64,000 nt of DNA from contig JAILYB010000011.1 of assembly GCA_021437785.1 (NCBI GenBank), positions 7,254,001 to 7,318,000 on the forward strand, read 5' to 3'. Of this stretch, positions 8,851 through 19,576 are shown piece by piece. The first letter of the stretch is position 1, and every line of letters starts with the position of its first letter. The DNA is from Rhodomyrtus psidioides (Eukaryota > Streptophyta > Magnoliopsida > Myrtales > Myrtaceae). A program made the position numbers and the translations under genes. The notes beneath the pieces were generated by a model. The model was not told where the DNA came from. It worked only from the letters and a program-made list of their open reading frames with translations, and ran no database searches.

Positions 8851-10125
8851 CGGAATAATTGTTTTAATAAAAAATTTCAAAAAATGATTTTTAAAAATAA
8901 AACAATGAAAAAATTCTAGAAAATTCTAAAAAAAATGTTAGAAAATCCTAGAAAATCCCAAAAAATATAGGAAAATTGTGGAAAATTCCTAGACACTCCA
9001 TAAATCTCCAAAAATTGGGGATTGACCATAGACAACTAGTCAATCCTATTTTTGAGATTTCTTATCCGTTCTTCTAAAAATTGACGATGCTACCCTTTAG
9101 GGGTAAATCGTCTCAGCCTTGTCTACGAGATAGGTCGAGGGAGCCCAGATAAGGATTAGGGTCACTTGGGTGACCAATCCTTCTGCTTGGGTTCTGGAAT
9201 CTTGCTTTTTCTTCAAAATGACGACTTTACCCCTCAAAGGGTAAATCGTCGTCCTTATTCCAATCGAGTCTTGAAAATTGCTTAAAATTAGGATTTGGGT
9301 CAGGTGGTCGATCAATCCTAATGTTTGAGATTTTCAATTCTTGTCTTCGCCCGAAAATGACGATTTTACCCCTAAAAGGGTAAAATCACTTCTAAAATCC
9401 AGAAAAATTCTGGAAATTCCCGAAAAATAGGAAACAGATTGGTTTGGTTGACAATCCTAATTCCATCACCTTTTGACCCCATATTTCATCTGAAATGATA
9501 AATTTGCTCTTCTGGGGAAAATTGTCCCCAAACTTCTCAAAATTACGATTTGCCCCTCATGGGCAAGTCATGTTAAAATCACTCCTGAGCCTTGATTGAC
9601 CTTTCTCTAGGCCGATAGGGCCTTACTAGGGATGCCACATTGCTTTCATGTGATTTATCAGTACGTTTTGGATCCTTGATTTGCGCGTTTATTTTTACTG
9701 TTTGTGAATGATAAGGTAGCCACTCCTATCTGCATGAACTCCTAGATTTAGGTTCGTACCCCCACTCATCTGTATAAAATCTTAGGATTAGATAAATCAT
9801 TCAATTTAGGTACCGAAAGGGTGTTAACTTTGACAGTTGGCGTAACAAAGTCCCCGATCCCATTTCTCTGGTTTTCGCAGAATCGAGTAGATTGCTCCCG
9901 ACTATTCGATAGGGTTTTCGATCGTACCCTCCACGAAACAATTGATGGCGACTCCTTGGCATGTACACGTATCACATGTCACTAGACCGCACCGAAGGTC
10001 GACCACTATATCCAGTCGTTGCGATTTGGGTAATGGACCTTGGGAGAGGCCCGCGTCCGACGAGACCTGGACGGCCCATTAGCCCGCGAACTCAAGCAGG
10101 CAGCCTCGAGGGGAGGGTCGCGATA
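8850..10125 (+). mobile_element. LTR fragment of a second Ty3-like family (Tat/Ogre-related?)
   Basis: The right 330 bp (about 9800-10125) closely match the end of the bounded LTR at 34808-37190: GGTACCGAAAGGG, then AACAAAGTCCCCGA, then TGGCGACTCC (9946-9955), then GTCACTAGACC and GGCCCATTAGCCC, ending GGTCGCGATA at 10125 (the other copy ends GGTCGCGACA). The left boundary is uncertain. Gypsy internal sequence starts right after 10125, so this LTR appears to have landed in that interior. The lineage name is tentative and rests on the style of the termini. Confidence 0.6.
9060..9570 (+). repeat. ~138-bp tandem repeats, each with a TTTACCC/GGGTAAA hairpin
   Basis: Hairpins at 9083-9112, 9220-9250 and 9359-9387 are 137 and 139 bp apart. 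Each has arms like GACGAT-TACCC and GGGTAAATCGTC around a short loop; the third is GATTTTACCC/GGGTAAAATC. A decayed fourth unit lies near 9494, and a related TTGCCCCTCATGGGCAA palindrome near 9550. Between hairpins the units share TTGACCA/TGGTCGATCAATCC-type phrases. Confidence 0.65.
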
Positions 10126-11107
10126 ATAGTAACTCATAAGTCCATTTCCAATGGTCTCAGTTCAATTCCAATCAATCCTTCAAATTAGACTAGGTTCGAG
10201 AAACTGACATGTCTATCTCCTTAATATTCTCTCATTTCCACCCATGTCTTGAGACCATTAACTGCCAGGAAACTTTCCTTCTTCAGGATACCCAAAATCA
10301 CTAAGGTTTATCATCAGACCTTTAATCAGAAAGCGAACAATTTCAGGGTCGCCTTTTCCATGGAACTCAATCACTTCTAACCTCCAAATCCTTTCACCGG
10401 TTATTCATCTGTTTACTTCCATTTCTTTCTTTGTTGTCTTTTCCAAGACTTCTAACACTTACTTCAGTAATAACAACACTAGTCGTCTCAGCGACTCAGG
10501 TCCAGCGCTCCTTTAACACATTTACTCTGTTAACTCACACTGACTAGGTCCTCGTGATTTTCAAGTCATACCAATTCCCACCAGGGATTAAAGACCTACA
10601 TCATTACTCAGGTATGGTAACACTAGACCACTCAATAACACAATAGTCCCCATTAAACAATCTTTCACCCAAGGGTCTCATGCAGTTCTTAACCAATTGC
10701 CACTACTAGGCAGGCCTCAACTAGACTACATCAATAAAACACTCCAGGTACTAGTTCAAAGGAATACCAATTCATACTTTAAGTTCAGACACATCTGCAA
10801 CTTAGCCATAACTCAACCGACTGATTCAATTCTAGAGGACACTAGTCAAAATAGCATTCAGTGCCAAGCACACAATCTCGCCAAACAGGCCAAACACACG
10901 CATCAATTCTTTGAAAGACACCCCATGCCAAGTACGAAGCTTTTAATCATTCCATTCACATGCACCATTATAAATGCCATGCAAATCGTGCCTTATAACC
11001 ACCTAAAGTGTCACTTCTAATCGTTCTAAAGTCCTCACTCCTTATCACTCCATGTCTCGATCAGATTGGATCGAGCTAACCTTGCTCTGATACCAACCAA
11101 ACGGGGA
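10126..11107 (-). mobile_element. Truncated interior of the gypsy element owning LTR A
   Basis: The sequence matches the PBS-proximal part of other interiors here; for example 10126-10190 resembles 15835-15900. On the minus strand this is the leader and gag region, but no open gag frame remains. It ends with a PBS and a 12-bp spacer before LTR A. The rest of the element to the left is missing, cut by the second-family LTR. Confidence 0.65.
11084..11095 (-). promoter_or_regulatory. Primer binding site, initiator tRNA-Met (LTR A)
   Basis: Reads TGGTATCAGAGC on the minus strand, complementary to the 3' end of plant initiator tRNA-Met. It lies 12 bp from the end of LTR A, which fixes the element's orientation as minus and makes LTR A its 5' LTR. 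Confidence 0.85.
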
Positions 11108-14100
11108 TGTCACACCCCGAGCTCGGCGGGCACGCGGACATCCCTCAGCAGCCGTTAACTTCGATAGTCATCCAGGATCCGACGGCCAAATGTCAAAGGA
11201 CCTAAATGAAGCATGCAAGCGAAAGCGAGAAAAACAACCCTACACTTATTAAATAACAGAGGGCATTAGAATGATGCATAAAAAACATTTAATCAAACAC
11301 TCAAAGCGGCTTCAGTTTACAAATGGAAGATTGTACAAGGTCTCATGTCAAAAATACATCAAATGCTTCTTCGGCTAATCGTCTTCGGTTTCCACGGGAC
11401 TTCGTCTTTAGGGACCTGAAAAATGTTGTCCCACGACGGGGTGTGATATAAATTCCAGTAAACTAGACCTAACACTAAACTAGCTAGTTCCTCTAGCGAT
11501 ATTTTGAAAACTGGTATTTTCGAATGAAAAGATTTTTGGCATGGTAAAAGTATGATTGTCATGGTAAAACATGATGATTCACAAAACAAGGCACAATTTT
11601 GATCAAAAGTGGCATTCCAATATTTTTCAAATGACTTGACAGTCAAAATGATGATAAATGATTGGCTTCGTACTTAGGCAGGGTTTTTAGTTAAACAAAC
11701 TCAGGGAAAGCAGTTCTTATTCCCAAAACCATAGTTCAATTCTAGTTTCCTCAAGAAATTTGACATTCAGTTTCATTTCCTTTCCTCATAAAACTTGACT
11801 TTCAGTCAATGGTAATAAGTCGTTACCGGACGCGCCAAAGCGCCTTGGGCCTCAATAAGAATTCTCTTTAGTCAAGCCATTTCTTGCCATGAAATTAACT
11901 AGCCACATAAAACAATTCATCTTTTCACTTTATTATGACGTGATGATTCGGTCGTCATAGTGACTCTCGTTCCCTATTGCCGTCGAGATGATTCGGTCAA
12001 CTATGAGACTCTCGTCATGGCCAATCCTGTGAGATGATTCGGTAAAACATGTGACGCCCGATACCTGAACTCCCTCGAAGCAGTCAACATGAAGACTCTC
12101 GCGTGCGGACCTAGAGATGATTCAGCCAATACAGTGACTCTGGTTACTCCAGCACCACGAGATGATTCGGTCAACTGTAAGACTCTCTAGCCGTAGTGAC
12201 CTCGTCAGGCCAAATGGGATCAAGTCCTTGAGCTCATAACTTTGGGATCAAACACCCAAACACGGGATCAAACACCTGTCATTAAAAGTTGGGATCAAAC
12301 ACCCAACGTCGGGATCAAACACCCGACTGGATTGGCCTTAAGTTTTCTTACGAATTCCAATCATTCTCACAAAGAAAAATGGCATAAAGTCCCAATTCAT
12401 ATACCAAGACCTCGAGTCACACTTGTGACCACACAAATCGCATCAATCAAATTCATTCAAACCGGAATCTCTTAAAAAACAAACACCATTCGCATTATAA
12501 CACGCCATCCTTGGCTTAGTAAACATTGTGAACTGATCACTCTTTCAGTTAGAGGCATGACGTTAATACGAGTCTCAAGTTCTTAGTGTCACAAGTTATC
12601 TAGAGATTCGATTAAACAATCTACGCCACTTAAAGCATTCGATTCGAATCAAGAATCATCACATGGCATACGCAAGGTTTAATAAATCCTCAAGACCAGA
12701 TTTAAGACTTGCCGATTAACCTCATTTTCATCAATTAAAAACCCAAAATTCCTCGAGCACAAATCATCTGAACAAGGGAAGGTTCAATCTTGGGGTTCCT
12801 CAAACAAAGTCGGTTCATAAATCATAAATTTCTCAAAAAAGGGTGTCTATTAGTAACCTAACTCCATAGTAAAGGTTTATGAATAGCTTACCGAGCTATC
12901 CAAGCAAGCAACCCTCCTCAAGAGCAGCAACAAGGTCCCCGGTTAAGCATGGACAAAATAGGGCAGATTCCGGTTCCTAGGAGTTTCACAAGATTCTAAC
13001 CATCAAACTCCTTTAATTCGCTTCCAATTTCAACCATAAGCTACCCTAGCATGTCAAGCAATGTCCTAAGAGGCTTACCAAGGATTTTCAGCTAAGAAAA
13101 TCGACCAAAGGGCTGCACGACGCTCGCGAGTTCGGCTGAAGCGCCAATGGACAAATTCTGTCCATGTGAGAACCACTCCAAAGTTTAGCTACTAAACTAC
13201 TTCTAAATCACACTAAAATTGTCCACAAGCTAAATAACACTTAGGCCTAAGTTATAGGATGGGTCACCAAACTTTCCAAGCCAAACGACGCCTCAACGAT
13301 CCTCAAAGATCCACGGTTCCAAACTAGGTCGGCAGTGGCAGTTTCTGTCCTCTTGAAGATGAAAAGGATTCAACCATAAAAATCCATCAAAACCTCAAAT
13401 ACATGTTGCCAAAAGTCCTAACTAGGTTCAAGGAGCGGCTTACCAAAGATTGGAGCGAAGAGAGCTCGGAAATCTTACTTAGGAGCTCGCGGGTTCAAAT
13501 CTGACTGATCCGACCTTTGCTCCTTCAAACAGCTCTATAGGACAAAAGGCTGGGTAGATTTGGTCTCATAATACCTTGTTGGAACGGCAAGAGGATAAGC
13601 TTTATAATGGCCGTGGAATCACCTTAATACGTTGTTGGCCGAAGAAGTTATGGCCGAAACAGTGGAGGTAGTCGGAACTGAGCGGGTGAGCTGAGCGCGA
13701 GAGAGAGAGTTTTGAGAGAAATTGGCAAGAGGAAGAAGGGTCTTCGGCCACAAATGAGGGAAGAGGAAGAGGAGGGCTTCTCTTGCAAGCCAATGGAGAG
13801 AGAGAGTGGTAGGTAGAAGAAAAGACTTGTAATTAATGCAAGTAGGCTTCTAATCTAGGGTCTAGGTAATCTCATTAAGCCAAATGAGGACACTTGTCTC
13901 TTGCACATAAAATATCTCAAGGCCTAAATGACCATATTACCTTAGTTATTCGGCCACTAAAGGGAGGGTAGAATGACTAATTTTCCCTCATTTGTTCTTA
14001 AGAGAAAAGAATGTCCTTGGGGGCAAAACGATAATTTTCCACCTTCTGTCAGAATTTCACTTTTCTAAATCTTTATTACCCTCGATGAGGCGACGTTCAA

Positions 14101-14646
14101 TTCTCTTCAAATGTTGGAATTCCTCAATGTCCGATACCTAAATTCTGAGGCCAAATTCTTGTCAAGTTTCCCGCCGATTATAGTTCTAGTTTATATCAAA
14201 CTGACGGGTGACTCTTGCAGGCGTTACGCATATCGACCTTAGGATTTTCTCAAGTCGTGGCAACTTTAGTTATCATGTGATTGTGAGGGTTTATCGCTAG
14301 TTCCTGCGGTTCTGATCATCGGAATCCGATTTAGGAAATTCTCGAAAATTACACATTGGTTAGACAGAATCACCCTCGTCCCAACGTATAACGCTAGCAA
14401 GGCATTCCATGCTCGTTTCCTAGATCAATCTCTGCTGGCCCAAAATATCCCCTCGACAATCCTTATGGTCAAAGTGTCATTTCTTATTCGAGTCTCCTTG
14501 GTCCACGTACTAACTCTGTGTTTGCCTTTCCCTTTCGGTCAGTTAACTCAAGAGTGGCCAGCTCCGAGCGAGATACAATTGAAATACACCAATCGATGCC
14601 TTTTCATTCATTAGCATCGAGAAGGGTCAGAATTCAGAATGTCACA
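11108..14646 (-). mobile_element. Gypsy 5' LTR A (3,539 bp)
   Basis: Begins TGTCACACCCCGAGC (11108) and ends CAGAATGTCACA (14646), with a PBS beside its left end. The promoter block GTCCCACGACGGGG is at 11428-11441. The U3 array spans about 11935-12327. It starts with degenerate GATGATTCGGTC...GACTCTC units (11940-12195) and ends with four GGGATCAAACA hairpins. No gene is recognised inside. The following GTTAT (14647-14651) should be its target duplication; the partner was not found because the left half of the element is lost. Confidence 0.85.
12241..12327 (-). repeat. Four mini-hairpins with a constant loop and covarying stems (LTR A U3)
   Basis: Written on the plus strand, each unit is a stem around the same eight bases ATCAAACA: TTTGGG/CCCAAA (12241-12260), ACGGG/CCTGT (12262-12279, one G-U pair), GTTGGG/CCCAAC (12288-12307) and GTCGGG/CCCGAC (12308-12327). 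The outer three bases change on both arms together. They lie about 800 bp upstream of the promoter block. Confidence 0.85.
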
Positions 14647-14651
14647 GTTAT

Positions 14652-14737
14652 AGTGATGGCCATTGGATCCTGGGTTTCATTAAGAACAAATGGCCGTGGT
14701 GGGATGTTCGCGTGCCCGCTGGGTTCGGGGTGTGACA
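14652..14737 (+). mobile_element. 3' end of a plus-orientation gypsy LTR (LTR X), cut by LTR A's element
   Basis: Ends GGGTTCGGGGTGTGACA at 14737 and matches the reverse complement of the first ~85 bp of LTRs B and C, including GGATCCTGGG and GGGATGTTCGCG. LTR A ends five bases before it, so A's element inserted about 85 bp from the end of X. The rest of X is not in the window. Confidence 0.75.
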
Positions 14738-14949
14738 ACTTAAGTCCTTGAAGACTCTTTTCACGTTCATTCATCCGTTCACGCAACATCTCGTCTTTAG
14801 TCCATTTCATTAATGGAATATCTCTTCAGGGGAATCTTCCCACGATCCTTCTATAGCAATCCATCGATCCTAGGAAACTTTAAATTTCAGCAACTCACAT
14901 CGACCTTAGTCCACATCGACCTTAGCCAATTCATCTCTTATTCCAATCC

Positions 14950-15060
14950 TCAAGGGCTCCACAGTGATTTCATTTCCCAGAAACTTCACGACAAAGAAAT
15001 TTTACCTTATCAAGCCCAAAGTTCGCACTCTTCATACTTAGCATACATCGAGCGTTCTCC
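14950..15060 (-). pseudogene. Decayed Ty3/gypsy RT fragment (LTR B element)
   Basis: The minus strand reads MYAKYEECELWA (about 15013-15050), close to the LYAKxxKCEFWL segment of Ty3/gypsy RT, then after a frameshift VKFLGNEITVEP, matching the FLGHVIS...VDP that follows in the family. Stops and shifts break it. It is too short to place in a clade. Confidence 0.55.
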
Positions 15061-18000
15061 TCATATCCCTCATTACCAAATGTCGAATTGTTCCCATTGT
15101 TCTTCGCATCACACACATGCGAGTCTATAACTCGGCTCTCTACTTTCATGGATCCCCAATTTGACCATGCAACATTTTGTTCATTTTTGTAACACTTTTC
15201 CGAGGAGGCATTAGCTTCTTAATTGCTGGGTTTCATAACCAGCCAGTGCGACTTTATCCCAATTCCATCCATTCAACTGAACGTCGACATTATCCTGGAA
15301 TTCGACGTTGTCTAAAAGACAGATTCTCGGACTCAATTTCTAGGGATCATTTGAGTTCTACATCTTCTTTCTTAGTCCATGAACTCAATCTTAATACCTA
15401 GACGATTAGAACTTCCTCTTCCTTCTACACTATGATCTCTTACCATGCAAAGGTAATTATACACTTCAGTGGCATTCTCTTACTAAGAATCCATCTTATC
15501 CTACTTGTCCCGTAGGACGTCAATCTCGGAGTCTGCGCCAACAGCGACACTTTTACTCCAGGATTTAGATGACACCATACTTGACATTCACCTCAAGTGA
15601 CAAGGTTCCAAGGGGTCGGGGTTCTTTCTCGGTCTCCGTACATCCACACCTTGGATATCCCAATCGATTAAATCGAATCACCTTGCGGTTACAATCCAAT
15701 CACCCCTTTCTTTTACTCATCCATTCATTAAAATTGCGAGTAGCTAGGACTATCAAGTCCATTCGCTTTTCTTTTCATCAACAATTATCTCATGGTTCAA
15801 TCGTCCTTAAGAACAACGCCCTATCTTTTAGGGGTGATAACTCGCAATGCCACTTCTAGTGGTCTCGATTCAACCTCAATCAATCCCATTTTAATCAACA
15901 AAGATAGACACCTGACATAACTTTTTCCTTAATATCCCCCACGACGGAAAAAATGAAATGTCAATCTCTCATTACGAGCCCTACGCCAGGGTAATAGCCA
16001 TTCCTCATAGGCACATTCTGTGCTCCATAAATGAAAATCTCCTTAATCGTAATTCATGAGCAGAAATGCTCATACTTGTACCTCTTCCGATCATCCACTT
16101 CTTTCCTTAGGATCCATTATAGTTCTTCAGAATCCAGAATAACAACTTACTAAAAGGCTTCCAAATTCCAATCCACTCAGGGATTTCTTTTCTCATTCAT
16201 AGCGTCCAAGATCACCTTTAGTATACTTATGCGACCTTGAGAACTCTGTCTCGCATTGGTCGATCGTCTATAGATCCTTGCAAAGCTATTAGAATCCAAA
16301 CAACCTTTTCTCTCGAGTAACCCCATAAAGGCACTTCCCATTAAGCAACTCGACGAAGGCAATCCAGATAGATATCATGCCTTCAAGGAAAACTCTTCCT
16401 TTGGTGACCCTTCTCCCATGATCGACTGCCGCTTATGGCTATTAATCGCCATGGCCACTTTCCTTTTTCAGTAGATTTAATACTTCTAAGGACTCTTCCC
16501 AAATTCTCAATCCAGAGAAAGGCAGTTCCAAGTTCATTCTCTCCATAGAACTCAGTCAACTTGAACTTCATAGGTCATTACACAAGCCATCCATCGGATT
16601 ACTTTCTTCCCATTATCTATCGCCCTTTTTCATGGCTTCCGTTACTTTACTAGCAACAGTAGTCTCAGCGACTTGGGTAACAATGTCAGCTCCTTCTCGA
16701 GTCTGCCTGCCCATCTACTTTTCCCATTTTCATTCAGGGTTCTCATGACCCCTTCAACTCTTGGGTCTCATGTAATTCACGAACTCAAGCCAAATGCTCC
16801 TCTAGTAATCATACTCTGGTTGTTCAGCCTTATTAGGTTCTCATGGCACTTGACCACTACAATTTCATTCACGAATCAAAGACCTAAGTCATCCATCCAG
16901 GTCTAGTAGTCTTAGGCTACTCATCTTACTGGCTATCACAAACAATCAATCATCCAGTGGTTCTTAGGCAACTCTGAATTAATTGCCTGCCATGCAGGGA
17001 TTCCAAATAATCCTTAATCAGTAACCATTTATCAAGCCAGCCTCAACAAGGTAATTTCTCAATTAACAGCCAACTATTAGGCAAGTTTTAACTCGTCAAC
17101 TATCAAACAAGTACTCAAGGTATCAATTCAATGAGTCAATCGCTCATACTTTAAGTCTAAAGGCACCCGCCACTCTAGCATAAACACGGCAGACCATCTC
17201 AATTTCAAAAGGCATCAGCCAAGCAACATTCAATACGAAACTTGCGCAAATAGGCCAAACACACAAGTCAAAAGTTCTCTTTGTCGAAAAACACGCACTG
17301 CCAAGTACGAAGCTCCTAACCATGCCAATCACAGGTGCCAATACAAATGCCATGCAACTTTTGAAAATTCAACTTGAGGATCAGCTTTAATGCTATAAAT
17401 TTTTTAACGAAAATCAGACTTAGGCCGATGCTTAGACCCGTCCCTTTCAATGTATGACTTGGATCATTCATGCCTCCTTGCTATCTTAGAAGCCTGCCAG
17501 GAGCCGCTCCTTGTTCGGACCTCTCTGTCCTGGCGTTCACTCTTCGCCCTCATCAGACCTGGTTGTTACAGGTTGTCCCACGCCATACATCTACAAAGAG
17601 AGTTTCGTTCTACACATCCCGTAACATGCTTCCTTAAGGTTTATAGGTATCTCGTCAACTTGTTCCATACCAAGTGGCGGTTTATCAAGTTCGATAATGA
17701 TACGCCTACGCATGCACATTACTCAACTTTCCTTCTAATGTTATAAACACATGCACTGCACGATTGCCCTCTCTACTCATAACATCACATTCGTCTCCAG
17801 ATCAATTCTTATCGATAGAAAATTTTCTAATTCCACACAGAACAATCACATCTCATAGATCGATTGCCTATGTTCAACCATATACCTCAAGTTTTGGTCG
17901 TTGTTAAGCCACAATCACAATCATATAATCAAACCGACTCTTTGTTCATAAGCAATTCTCTATTATCCTCAAATATACCTACAACCTCGAATTCATGCTT

Positions 18001-18229
18001 ATGGTTCCTCGATTTCTGTTTGCTTCCTTATGAACCTTAATCATATCACCACCCAAGATCATCGATTAAGATCGATTCTATAGCCATTAAAGTGCAACAC
18101 AAGTTCAAGCCTATAATCCTCGAGATTCAGCAATCAATACTTAATCCTAAGGGTCTCACTATTTAATCGTCCTCAAGTCATCGCTCCTTATCACTCCAAG
18201 TCTCAATCAAATTGGATCGAGCTAACCTT

Positions 18230-18241
18230 GCTCTGATGCCA
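18230..18241 (-). promoter_or_regulatory. Primer binding site, initiator tRNA-Met (LTR B)
   Basis: TGGCATCAGAGC on the minus strand, one change from TGGTATCAGAGC. It lies 12 bp from LTR B. Confidence 0.75.
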
Positions 18242-18899
18242 AATAGAAGGGAATGTCACGCCCCGGACCCAATGGGCACACGAACATCCCACCAGGCCGT
18301 TCTTCTTAGATAGTCTCCTAGGATCCTTCGGCCCACAACTTAAATCCATATAAATGATATGAGCAAGTGGAAGTGAGAAAAACAACTACCTTTCATTAAC
18401 ACAAAAGATGACTTCAGGACTTCACCATGAAAACATTTAATCAAGATACTACACAAGGCTTTGGTTTACAAAAGAAGTTGAAACTAGGTCAGGTTTAACA
18501 TCACTTCTTCAATGGGGCATCTTCAACTGCCAGTTCATGATAATCTTGAGAATTCCATCGTCAGGGACTTGAAAAAATGTTAATCCCAGGACAGGGTGAG
18601 ATATAAATCTCAGTAAGCTAAACCTAACCCTAAACTAGGCTGCCAGTACCTCCAGACACTTTTTGAAACATGTATTTCAATATTTCCAAAATCGACTTGA
18701 CTCAGTCATAAATCATGATAAATCTTAGCTTCGTACAATGGCAGGGTTTTCAATGCACACTTAAGACCAATTTCTAATTACCGCTCGATTCAGGTCACTA
18801 ATTCATGATTAGGTCTAAGCTTTATACTTCAGGTTTTGCACAATCACAAGTTCACAAGAGGAAATCTCATCATATATCTCAATTTTCAATAGCAAGGCT

Positions 18900-19262
18900 T
18901 GCGTAATGACGTTTCAGGCTGCTATAACATGCTTGGCAAGACCCGCGTCATAACGCCTCAGGTCAACACATACATATTGCCATGACCCACGTAATAATGC
19001 ATCAGGTCGCGTTTCTCAATCGCCCGTGCAATAAGCATCAGGCTAGGATACTACCCACGTAATAACGCATCAGGTTAGTCATCCTTACTTGGCCAAGTGC
19101 AATATCCCGCGTAATAACGCATCAGGATAATCCAAACCTCGCGTCATAACGCATTGGGGTACAATTTGCCTTTCATAGACCCGTGTCAATACGCCTCATG
19201 TTGAATTCCGCATAACAATGCCTCGGGATTTACTCAAGCCTCGCGTTTAACGCATTAAGGCA
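18900..19262 (-). repeat. U3 array of about ten CCCGCGTAATAACGCATCAGG hairpin units (LTR B)
   Basis: About ten degenerate copies at irregular spacing, the reverse-complement version of the unit in LTR1. The base before CCC and the base after AGG pair in most copies although they vary: A/T, A/T, G/C, A/T, T/A, A/T, G/C. It ends about 280 bp upstream of the promoter block. Confidence 0.75.
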
Positions 19263-19576
19263 TCACATGCACACGTACTCATGATTCAATCAATCATTGG
19301 CCAAATAAATTAAAGAGCAAAACCGTCACTGGGGATTCTCATAGTTCGGCCCTCAAAGTCCAAATTAACCACTCAGACCCATTACCACATATATGGCCTC
19401 AATTTTCATTCGAAAACAACTCATGCAATTCAAGCATCTTATGGCCAATAGGACATCACAAGCATTCATCTCGTAACAAGCATTTCAAGCCAAATCAAGG
19501 CATATCATTCGGCCATCACACAATTTCATGTTTTCTCATAAAACCACATAGTCATCGATTGCACAATCATGTATCA

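Larger units (their letters stand above)
14738..18253 (-). mobile_element. Truncated interior of the gypsy element owning LTR B
   Basis: Minus-strand gypsy interior running from the RT region (left) to the PBS at 18230. It is homologous to 38220-41890 (element 1), 46640-49628 (element 2) and 60290-63567 (element 3). It contains a decayed RT trace (about 14950-15060) and otherwise only short frames broken by stops. The left part with RNase H, integrase and 3' LTR is absent, replaced by LTR X. Confidence 0.75.
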
